Positions 1-4,627 of a stretch of DNA of 5,846 nucleotides are shown here, one piece after another; position 1 is the first letter of the stretch, and the number at the start of each line of letters is the position of its first letter. The notes below the pieces were generated by a model, which did not search any database, had not been told where the DNA came from, and worked only from the letters and a program-made list of their open reading frames with translations. Location of the stretch: assembly GCA_944386965.1 (NCBI GenBank), contig CALXDE010000043.1, positions 1-5,846 on the forward strand, given 5' to 3'. Origin of the DNA: an uncultured Oscillospiraceae bacterium (GTDB taxonomy: Bacteria > Bacillota_A > Clostridia > Oscillospirales > Oscillospiraceae). Made by a program: the position numbers and the translations under genes.

Positions 1-465
1 GGTGCGGACGCCCAGCTCCTTGGCCACCCGGCGGAAGATGGCGGGGCTCTTCTTGTCCACGCCCAGCTCCTGGGCGTAGATCACCCGCTCAAAGTAGGGC
101 GTGAGGCCCAGGTGCTCCATGGCGGAGTGGCAGTGCTCCGGCACGCAGGCGGTGAACACCGCCATGCGGTGGCCGGCGGCGCGGCACTTCTCCAGGTACT
201 CCTTCACATGGGGCTTGAGAGGGACCTGGGTGCCGTATTTGTCGGCGGCGAGGACCATCCACTCGGCGATGATCTCCTCGCAGGACTCCTCGAGATGGAG
301 ATACTCCTTGGTAAAGATGGCGCAGTTGGAGAGGATCGTGTGGGCCACCCCCTCGTAATATTCCTTGGTATAGGGCGCCCCCCGGCGGGCGAGAAAGGTC
401 TTGTCCACCTCCACCCACACGCCGTTGGAGTCGATCAGCGTTCCATCCAGGTCAAAAATCAGCAT
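1..465 (-). CDS. HAD-family hydrolase, phosphoglycolate phosphatase/beta-phosphoglucomutase-like (3' end outside window)
   Basis: The first 155 residues of a haloacid dehalogenase-superfamily phosphatase are visible; the reading frame is open to the window edge. Motif I is FDLDGT at residues 4-9, with D5 the expected nucleophile and D7 the acid/base. Motif II is T105 in AVFTAC (102-107). Motif III is K138 in the DKKSPAIF stretch (137-144). The acidic Mg-binding motif IV would lie beyond the edge. Residues about 14-80 form the helical cap expected of subfamily I, as in phosphoglycolate phosphatase and beta-phosphoglucomutase. The start is ATG at 465, preceded by AAGGAGAG (477-470) at a good distance. 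The gene is divergent from the transporter at 584. A small phosphorylated metabolite is the likely substrate, but the family is too broad to name it. The HAD assignment is secure; the specificity is unknown. Confidence 0.88.
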   Translation of the reverse strand, partial: MLIFDLDGTLIDSNGVWVEVDKTFLARRGAPYTKEYYEGVAHTILSNCAIFTKEYLHLEESCEEIIAEWMVLAADKYGTQVPLKPHVKEYLEKCRAAGHRMAVFTACVPEHCHSAMEHLGLTPYFERVIYAQELGVDKKSPAIFRRVAKELGVRT

Positions 466-499
466 AAGGCTCTCCTTATTGAAAAATCCAGATTGCTTC

Positions 500-528
500 T
501 TGTCAATTTCCCGCCGCTCTGGTAAACT
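500..528 (+). promoter_or_regulatory. Sigma-A-type promoter for the EamA transporter gene
   Basis: TTGTCA (500-505), a 17-base spacer and TAAACT (523-528) preceded by TGG give an extended -10, TGGTAAACT. The start point would be near 535, about 50 bases before the chosen ATG at 584. The spacing is ideal and the -35 matches consensus at 5 of 6 bases. A very similar 29-base block precedes tagA (2852-2880). Confidence 0.65.
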
Positions 529-537
529 TGCAAGGGT

Positions 538-566
538 ATCTTACCATTGAATGAATTTTTTTGCAA
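538..566 (-). promoter_or_regulatory. Candidate promoter for the HAD hydrolase gene (minus strand)
   Basis: On the minus strand there is TTGCAA (566-561), a 17-base spacer, and TAAGAT (543-538) preceded by TG to give an extended -10, TGGTAAGAT. The start of transcription would be near 531, leaving a leader of about 65 bases that includes the AAGGAGAG ribosome site. Both hexamers match the sigma-A consensus at 4 of 6 bases, and the spacing and TG motif add support. The assignment is by inspection only. Confidence 0.45.
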
Positions 567-568
567 TT

Positions 569-577
569 GGAGAGGTG
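569..577 (+). promoter_or_regulatory. Ribosome binding site that sets the transporter start at 584
   Basis: GGAGAGGTG lies six bases before ATG 584. The frame is also open from an upstream ATG at 551, but that codon has no Shine-Dalgarno sequence and would sit only about 15 bases after the predicted transcription start. The site at 569-577 therefore favours 584. Confidence 0.7.
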
Positions 578-583
578 TCCCCC

Positions 584-1498
584 ATGTCTGGAAATGTGAT
601 GAAAAAACTGGCCAAGCCCATGCTGTTCGCCGCCGCCTTCATCTGGGGCAGCTCCTTCTTTATTATGAAGGACACCCTGGACGCCATGCCGGTGCAGTAT
701 CTGCTGGCCATCCGCTTCACCACCGGCGCGGTGCTGCTGGGGCTGCTGTGCTGGAGAAAATGGCAGCCCTTTATGCGGCCGGATTACCTCTGGCGGGGCG
801 GGGCCATGGGGCTGTGCCTGTACCTGGCCTACTCGATTCAGACCTACGGACTGGCCCTGACCACCTCCTCCAAGAACGCCTTCCTCACGGCGGTATACTG
901 CGTGCTGGTGCCCTTTTTCCACTGGGCGGTTTCCCGGCAGCGGCCGGACCGGTACAACATCCTGGCGGCGGTGCTGTGCGTGGCCGGGGTGGGGCTGGTG
1001 TCCCTGAACGGGGACCTCACCATCAACACCGGCGATCTTTTGACCCTGCTGTGCGCGGTGTTCTACGCCCTGCACATCGTGGTCACCGCCAAGGTTTCCC
1101 CGGAGCGGGATATCGCGCTGCTGACGGTGCTTCAGTTCGCCTTTGCCGCCCTCTTTGCCTGGGTGGGGGGAGCGCTCACCGAGGAGTTCCCCGCCGCGGC
1201 CCTCTCCAGCGCGGAGGTCTTGCTGCCCATGGCCTACCTGGGCGTCATGGCCACCACCGTGGCCCTGCTGTTCCAGAACGTGGGGCTGGTGTGGTCCGAC
1301 CCCTCCTCGGGGGCGGTGATCCTGTCCCTGGAGTCGGTGTTCGGCGTCCTCTGCTCCGTGGTGTTCTACGGCGATCCGGTGACCGTGAAGCTGATGAGCG
1401 GGTTTTTGCTGATCTTCCTGGCGGTGGTGTGCAGTGAGACAAAATTTGCTTTTCTGAAACAAAAACTTAACAAAAACGGTTCAACGGATGTGGTATGA
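584..1498 (+). CDS. EamA-family (drug/metabolite transporter superfamily) permease
   Basis: This is a 304-residue polytopic membrane protein of the usual length for two-repeat EamA transporters, with about ten hydrophobic segments. The first repeat spans roughly residues 10-140 and carries the typical FIWGSSFF stretch (19-26) in the first membrane helix. The second spans roughly 150-285 and carries the family-like SLESVFG stretch (248-254). The C-terminus is short and basic (KFAFLKQKLNKN, 287-298). Members export or import small metabolites such as amino acids, sugars or nucleotides; nothing visible gives the substrate. ATG 584 is chosen over ATG 551 on the ribosome site. There is no terminator after the gene, and its stop codon overlaps the candidate -10 of the next gene, so read-through into the glycosyltransferase is likely. 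The family is confident, the function open. Confidence 0.9.
   Translation: MSGNVMKKLAKPMLFAAAFIWGSSFFIMKDTLDAMPVQYLLAIRFTTGAVLLGLLCWRKWQPFMRPDYLWRGGAMGLCLYLAYSIQTYGLALTTSSKNAFLTAVYCVLVPFFHWAVSRQRPDRYNILAAVLCVAGVGLVSLNGDLTINTGDLLTLLCAVFYALHIVVTAKVSPERDIALLTVLQFAFAALFAWVGGALTEEFPAAALSSAEVLLPMAYLGVMATTVALLFQNVGLVWSDPSSGAVILSLESVFGVLCSVVFYGDPVTVKLMSGFLLIFLAVVCSETKFAFLKQKLNKNGSTDVV
1458..1477 (+). repeat. Phased A-tract direct repeat before the glycosyltransferase promoter
   Basis: AACAAAAAC occurs at 1458-1466 and again at 1469-1477, an 11-base period. A third A-tract (1441-1444) lies about two helical turns upstream. The repeat is inside the last codons of the transporter gene (residues about 292-298) and directly precedes an extended -10 at 1491-1499. 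It could bend DNA or serve as an UP-like element; that role is inferred. Confidence 0.5.
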
Positions 1499-1499
1499 T
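1467..1499 (+). promoter_or_regulatory. Candidate extended -10 promoter for the glycosyltransferase gene
   Basis: TGGTATGAT (1491-1499) is a good extended -10, with TATGAT matching consensus at 5 of 6 bases. The best -35-like hexamer is TTAACA (1467-1472), but its spacer is 21 bases, so recognition would rely on the TG motif and the upstream A-tracts. The TGA stop of the transporter (1496-1498) lies inside the -10. The predicted start is near 1506, about 40 bases before ATG 1547. Confidence 0.45.
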
Positions 1500-1531
1500 A
1501 AAGAGGATAACCGGATACAGTTTCTTTGACC

Positions 1532-1540
1532 AAAGGAGGA
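1532..1540 (+). promoter_or_regulatory. Ribosome binding site that sets the glycosyltransferase start at 1547
   Basis: AAAGGAGGA is near-perfect anti-16S complement, six bases before ATG 1547. An in-frame TTG at 1526 lies upstream of this site and has no ribosome site of its own, so the longer version is rejected. Confidence 0.85.
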
Positions 1541-1546
1541 TTCCCC

Positions 1547-2848
1547 ATGGCCGGTGACCTGGGCGTCTGCCTGCTCAACGATTCCTTTCCCCCGCTGATC
1601 GACGGCGTCGCCAACGCGGTGGTGAACTATGCCAATATCATTCAGCACACGCTGGGCCGGGCGCTGGTGGCCACGCCCCACTACCCTGACGCGGAGGACC
1701 GCTACGATTTCCCCGTGGTGCGCTACCGCAGCCTCAACACCACAAAGCTGGTGGGCTACCGGGCAGGCTACCCCTTCAGTGCCCGGTCCCTGGCGGCCGT
1801 CGAGGCGTTCGGCCCGGACCTGCTCCACTCCCACTGCCCCATCATGTCCAACATGATGGCCCGGACACTGCGGGAGAAGCTGGATGTGCCGATGGTGTTC
1901 ACCTACCACACCAAGTTCGATATCGATATCGCCCGGGCCATCGAGGGCAAGGTCCTTCAGGCCGCCGCCATCAGGGCCCTGGTGGACAATATCGCCGCCA
2001 GTGACGAGGTGTGGGTGGTGAGCCGGGGCGCCGGGGAGAATCTCCGGGGGATCGGCTACAGGGGAGACTATGTGGTGATGGAAAACGGCGTGGACTTCCC
2101 GAGAGGTCCGGCGGAGCGGAAGGAGGTGGAGGCGCTGCGCCGTGAGCTGGAGCTCCCCGCCGGTGTTCCGGTCTACCTGTTTGTGGGCCGGATGATGTGG
2201 TACAAGGGCGTGCGCCAGATTCTGGAGGCTCTTGCCATACGCCGCCGCTCCGGCGCCGATTTCCGCATGTTCTTCGTGGGCGACGGGGCGGACCGGCGGG
2301 AGATCGAGGAGAGCGCCGGAAAACTCTCCCTTTCGGATGTGTGCGTTTTCACCGGCGCCATCCGGGACCGCTCGCTGCTGCGGCGGTATTTTTCCCTGGC
2401 GGACCTGTTCCTCTTTCCCAGCACCTTTGACACCAACGGCATCGTGGTCCGGGAGGCCGCCGCCTGCGGCACGGCCAGCGTGCTGGTGACCGGCTCCTGC
2501 GCCGCCGAGGGCATTGCGGACGGGGAGGACGGGTACCTGGTGGACGAGAGCGCCCAGAGTCTGGCGCGGCTGCTGGAGAGGCTGACGACCCGGCAGATGG
2601 CGGAGATGGGGGAGCGGGCTCTCGCCCGGCTGTATGTCTCCTGGGAGGAGAGCGTCCGCAGGGCCTTTGACCGGTACGGAACCGTGGTGGAGGACTACAG
2701 GCGGGGGGTGTCCGTGCGCCGCTTGGAGTGGACGGACGAGATCTTCGGCCTGATGAGCGATCTGTGTCAGGGCGTGGAGAGGGCCCGGGAAATGCGCCAC
2801 AGCTGCCGGAAGATCTGGGACAGCTTTCTCGCCCGGCGCTCGGAGTAG
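1547..2848 (+). CDS. Family-4-type (GT-B fold) glycosyltransferase, possibly lipid- or polyprenol-directed
   Basis: The 433-residue protein has both Rossmann halves of a GT-B retaining glycosyltransferase. The N-terminal acceptor half has the usual opening NDSFPPLIDGVANAV (11-25), HSH (94-96) and FTYHTKFD (118-125). The C-terminal donor half has VGRMMWYKG (213-221; R215 and K220 are the expected diphosphate contacts), VGDG (244-247), and LFPSTFDTNGIVVREAAACG (289-308). In that last stretch the classical E-x7-E is D295-x7-E303. A DTxG form is known to me from glycolipid-making relatives such as diacylglycerol glucosyltransferases, so a lipid acceptor is a reasonable guess. After the donor half there is a charged helical tail of about 60 residues. 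No signal peptide or membrane helix is visible, so it is cytosolic or peripheral. It would transfer a sugar from a nucleotide sugar. Family confident; donor and acceptor unknown. Confidence 0.88.
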   Translation: MAGDLGVCLLNDSFPPLIDGVANAVVNYANIIQHTLGRALVATPHYPDAEDRYDFPVVRYRSLNTTKLVGYRAGYPFSARSLAAVEAFGPDLLHSHCPIMSNMMARTLREKLDVPMVFTYHTKFDIDIARAIEGKVLQAAAIRALVDNIAASDEVWVVSRGAGENLRGIGYRGDYVVMENGVDFPRGPAERKEVEALRRELELPAGVPVYLFVGRMMWYKGVRQILEALAIRRRSGADFRMFFVGDGADRREIEESAGKLSLSDVCVFTGAIRDRSLLRRYFSLADLFLFPSTFDTNGIVVREAAACGTASVLVTGSCAAEGIADGEDGYLVDESAQSLARLLERLTTRQMAEMGERALARLYVSWEESVRRAFDRYGTVVEDYRRGVSVRRLEWTDEIFGLMSDLCQGVERAREMRHSCRKIWDSFLARRSE

Positions 2849-2851
2849 GAG

Positions 2852-2880
2852 TGGACAAATCCGCGCCGCTGTGGTAAACT
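2852..2880 (+). promoter_or_regulatory. Sigma-A-type promoter for the tagA-tmk unit
   Basis: TGGACA (2852-2857), a 17-base spacer and TAAACT (2875-2880) preceded by TGG form an extended -10 promoter that begins four bases after the glycosyltransferase stop codon. The start would be near 2887, about 37 bases before ATG 2924. The block matches the transporter promoter (500-528) at 23 of 29 positions. Confidence 0.6.
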
Positions 2881-2908
2881 ATTCCAATTGGTTGATATTT
2901 GCGGATTC

Positions 2909-2915
2909 AGGAGGA
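2909..2915 (+). promoter_or_regulatory. Ribosome binding site that sets the tagA start at 2924
   Basis: AGGAGGA lies eight bases before ATG 2924. An in-frame TTG at 2888 lies right at the predicted transcription start and is not used as a start here. Confidence 0.8.
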
Positions 2916-2923
2916 AAACGGGC

Positions 2924-3646
2924 ATGCGGGTGGATGTACTGGGCGTCGGCTTTGACAGCGTCACCTTGGCGGAGGCGGCGGAGGCGGGAATGCGCCTGCT
3001 GCGGGAGGGCGGCGCCCACTATGTGGTGACCCCCAACCCGGAGATCGTGGAGGCCTGCCGGCAGGACCCGGCGGTCATGGCCGCGGTCAACGGCGCGGAC
3101 CTGGTGCTTGCCGACGGCATCGGCGTGATCTATGGTGCCAGGATTCTGGGTACGCCTCTGCCCGGCCGGGTGACGGGTATTTCCTTTGCCCAGGCCCTGA
3201 TGGAGCGCATGGCGGAGAGCGGGGAGAAGCTCTTTCTCCTGGGGGCCAGGCCCGGCTACGCCCAGCAGGCGGCGGAAAATCTCGCCCGCCGGTATCCGGG
3301 ACTCCAGATCGCCGGCACCCATGACGGGTATTTCCAGGAGGACGGCCCTGTGGTGGAGGAGATCCGGGCCAGCGGCGCCCAGGCGGTGTTTGTGTGCCTG
3401 GGGGCGCCCAAGCAGGAGCTTTGGATGGTAAAAAACGGCCCGGCCACCGGCGCGGGGCTGCTGGTGGGGCTGGGAGGCTGCCTGGATGTGTTCTCCGGAA
3501 ACGTCCGGCGGGCGCCTGTCCTCTTTCAGAAGCTGGGGCTGGAGTGGCTCTACCGGCTGTGCCGGGAGCCGCGGCGCATCGGCCGGATGGTGAAGCTGCC
3601 GCTGTTCCTCGTCCACGCGGCCGCGGAGAGGGGGAAGAGGAAGTGA
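2924..3646 (+). CDS. tagA: WecG/TagA/CpsF-family glycosyltransferase (probable UDP-ManNAc:GlcNAc-PP-undecaprenol transferase)
   Basis: The 240-residue protein has the size and all conserved blocks of the GT26 family. These are TPNPE (36-40), ADGIGV (63-68), GRVTG (81-85), GAPKQE (160-165), and the C-terminal VRRAP ... GLEWLYRL ... EPRR segment (194-218). T36, D64, R82 and Q164 correspond to residues reported as important in a Thermoanaerobacter TagA structure, with the Asp as proposed catalytic base; that comparison is from memory. TagA adds ManNAc to lipid-linked GlcNAc on the cytoplasmic face, making the linkage disaccharide for wall teichoic acid or similar polymers. The basic and hydrophobic tail (about 216-240) is the appendage that docks to membrane. 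It has its own promoter and shares GTGA with the start of tmk. No other wall-polymer genes are in the window, so the actual polymer cannot be named. Confidence 0.92.
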   Translation: MRVDVLGVGFDSVTLAEAAEAGMRLLREGGAHYVVTPNPEIVEACRQDPAVMAAVNGADLVLADGIGVIYGARILGTPLPGRVTGISFAQALMERMAESGEKLFLLGARPGYAQQAAENLARRYPGLQIAGTHDGYFQEDGPVVEEIRASGAQAVFVCLGAPKQELWMVKNGPATGAGLLVGLGGCLDVFSGNVRRAPVLFQKLGLEWLYRLCREPRRIGRMVKLPLFLVHAAAERGKRK

Positions 3647-4314
3647 GGGGAAAGCTCATCGTGTTCGAGGGGACCGACGGCTCCGGCAAGGCCACCCAGA
3701 CCCGGCTTCTGGTGGAGGCGCTGGAGCGGCGGGGGCATGCCGTGCGGCAGCTGACCTTTCCCCGGTACGACCAGGACTCCTCCATGCTGGTGCGGATGTA
3801 CCTGGGCGGGGCCTTTGGAACAGACCCCAGCGCTGTGAACCCCTATGCCGCCTCCACGTTTTACGCCGTGGACCGGTACGCGTCGTATGTACAGGACTGG
3901 GGCAAGTGGTACGAGGAGGGGGGCCTTGTGGTCACGGACCGGTATACCACCTCCAACGCCGTACACCAGGCGGGAAAGCTGCCGGACGGGGCGTGCGGGG
4001 ACTATCTCCGGTGGCTCTTTCACTTTGAATACGATCTGATGGGCCTGCCCAGGCCCGATCTTGTCCTCTATTTGGACCTGCCGGCGGAACTTTCCGCGGC
4101 GCTGCGCCGTCAAAGGGAGCAGAGCACCGGCGCGAAGGCCGACATCCACGAGGCGGACGAGCAGTATCTCCGCCGCTGCCGGGAGAACGCCCTGCGTGTG
4201 GCGGATTTCGACGGGTGGAGGCGGGTCGATTGCGGCCGGGACGGGGCCGTCCGGCCGCCGGAGGATATCCACCGGGAGGTGTGGACTCTGGTGGAGCCGC
4301 TGCTGCGGACATAG
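3643..4314 (+). CDS. tmk: Thymidylate kinase (dTMP kinase), divergent form
   Basis: The 223-residue P-loop kinase phosphorylates dTMP to dTDP for DNA synthesis in the cytosol. The Walker A is FEGTDGSGKATQ (8-19). It is followed by TFPRYDQDSS (38-47), a substrate-pocket segment NPYAASTFYAVDRYAS (66-81), the TDRYTTSNAVHQ motif (98-109) and YLDLP (143-147). The lid region is about 154-177 and includes KADIHEADEQYL (165-176). The more usual bacterial pattern after DRY is an SSxAYQ type; the TTSNAVHQ form is one I associate with a clostridial clade. The start is GTG 3643, overlapping the tagA stop as GTGA, with GGAGAGGGG (3625-3633) as a plausible ribosome site, so translational coupling to tagA is likely. 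The frame stays open upstream to 3394, but that part lies inside tagA and has no kinase features. Kinase family certain; dTMP as substrate highly probable. Confidence 0.9.
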   Translation: MRGKLIVFEGTDGSGKATQTRLLVEALERRGHAVRQLTFPRYDQDSSMLVRMYLGGAFGTDPSAVNPYAASTFYAVDRYASYVQDWGKWYEEGGLVVTDRYTTSNAVHQAGKLPDGACGDYLRWLFHFEYDLMGLPRPDLVLYLDLPAELSAALRRQREQSTGAKADIHEADEQYLRRCRENALRVADFDGWRRVDCGRDGAVRPPEDIHREVWTLVEPLLRT

Positions 4315-4353
4315 GGCGAGGGGCGCCAGCGCGCCCCTCCGCATGCCCTATGT
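4309..4353. terminator. Nested hairpin between convergent genes, probable bidirectional transcript end
   Basis: The outer arms ACATAGGGC (4309-4317) and GCCCTATGT (4345-4353) are perfect complements. Directly inside, GAGGGGCGC (4318-4326) and GCGCCCCTC (4331-4339) pair around a CAGC loop. Five unpaired bases (4340-4344) make a one-sided bulge. The tmk stop codon (4312-4314) is in the outer arm, and the stop of the minus-strand miniprotein gene is five bases beyond the other arm. Position between two gene ends suggests a terminator or 3'-end stabiliser. Neither strand has a U-tract after the stem, so it is not a standard intrinsic terminator. Confidence 0.6.
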
Positions 4354-4357
4354 AGCC

Positions 4358-4501
4358 TCAGCAGCAGCAATCGCAGGGATTGCCGCAGGAGCAGCCGCTG
4401 CCGCCGGCGCAGCCGCAGGAGCTGCCGCAGGTTCCGTTGCCCCAGCAGCCGATCAGCAGAATGATCAGGATGATCCACAGGCAGTTGTTATTGTTCCACA
4501 T
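4358..4501 (-). CDS. 47-residue cysteine-rich membrane miniprotein
   Basis: This short gene is supported by a clear start, ribosome site and composition. ATG 4501 is preceded by GAGGTGA, a strong anti-16S match, seven bases upstream. The product opens with MWNNNNC, then a hydrophobic stretch LWIILIILLIG (8-18) long enough for a short membrane helix. It ends in a Gly/Ser/Cys tail (19-47) closing on CDCCC. Eleven of 47 residues are cysteine (7, 19, 25, 29, 31, 37, 39, 43, 45, 46, 47). It ends at TGA 4358-4360, just past the hairpin shared with tmk. I do not recognise a named family. The Asn-rich start, single helix and Gly-rich end recall small clostridial and bacillar membrane peptides, including YjcZ-type spore peptides, but the resemblance is only of form. 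Metal binding or disulphide cross-linking are possible roles; both are guesses. Confidence 0.72.
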   Translation of the reverse strand: MWNNNNCLWIILIILLIGCWGNGTCGSSCGCAGGSGCSCGNPCDCCC

Positions 4502-4528
4502 GTTTGTCACCTCACTTGTCGTTCACTG

Positions 4529-4537
4529 TGCTATTCT
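4529..4537 (+). promoter_or_regulatory. Weak candidate extended -10 for mltG
   Basis: TGCTATTCT reads as a TG-extended -10 with four of six consensus bases. The nearest -35-like hexamer, TTGTCA (4504-4509), is 22 bases away, and nothing sits at 17. The predicted leader to ATG 4628 would be about 85 bases. It overlaps the minus-strand candidate at 4532-4540, so the two cannot be used at once. Confidence 0.25.
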
Positions 4538-4540
4538 ATG
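4532..4540 (-). promoter_or_regulatory. Candidate -10 for the cysteine-rich miniprotein gene
   Basis: The minus strand reads CATAGAATA. TAGAAT matches the sigma-A -10 at five of six bases, and the whole string fits the mother-cell sigma-K -10 pattern CATAnnnTA. No convincing -35 of either type is found upstream (the best is TTCCCC, 4560-4555). The start would be near 4526, about 25 bases before the ATG. Confidence 0.3.
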
Positions 4541-4627
4541 TGCCGCCGGCGCCGGGGGAAGCTTGGCCCGGCGGGATGGGTAAAAATTTTTTCGGAGATC
4601 CCGGGATGAAGGAGGAATCACCGCCTT

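Noticed and set aside
478..506. Perfect TTGACA on the minus strand (506-501) with TTCAAT 17 bases on (483-478), as a promoter for the HAD gene
   Set aside because: Its start point would be near 471, removing the AAGGAGAG ribosome site from the RNA. The candidate at 538-566 keeps the site and has an extended -10.
503..1462. Long minus-strand open frame (319 codons) opposite the transporter
   Set aside because: It is an antisense shadow: the translation is rich in His, Gln, Gly and Arg with no domain, no ribosome site and no promoter, while the plus strand gives a clear EamA protein.
1481..2800. Minus-strand open frame of 439 codons opposite the glycosyltransferase
   Set aside because: Its length comes from GC-biased codon use on the other strand. 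The translation shows no recognisable motif, and the plus-strand frame has all GT4 motifs.
3394..3642. Upstream in-frame extension of tmk (would add 83 residues)
   Set aside because: It lies wholly within tagA. The kinase family starts a few residues before the FEGTDGSGK loop, which GTG 3643 fits with its own ribosome site.
4358..4501. Miniprotein as a SCIFF or other ribosomally made, radical-SAM-modified peptide precursor
   Set aside because: The N-terminal part is a membrane helix rather than a charged leader, the cysteine spacing does not fit SCIFF as I know it, and no maturase gene is adjacent.
4551..4592. Hairpin plus T-run (4587-4592) as an intrinsic terminator upstream of mltG
   Set aside because: The stem ends about 15 bases before the T-run, too far for an intrinsic terminator, and no plus-strand gene ends just upstream.
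4061..4609. Plus-strand 182-codon frame overlapping the 3' end of tmk and the miniprotein gene, with an Ala/Gly-repeat middle
   Set aside because: The Ala/Gly run is the reverse reading of the Cys/Gly codons of the minus-strand miniprotein. The frame has no ribosome site and starts inside tmk.
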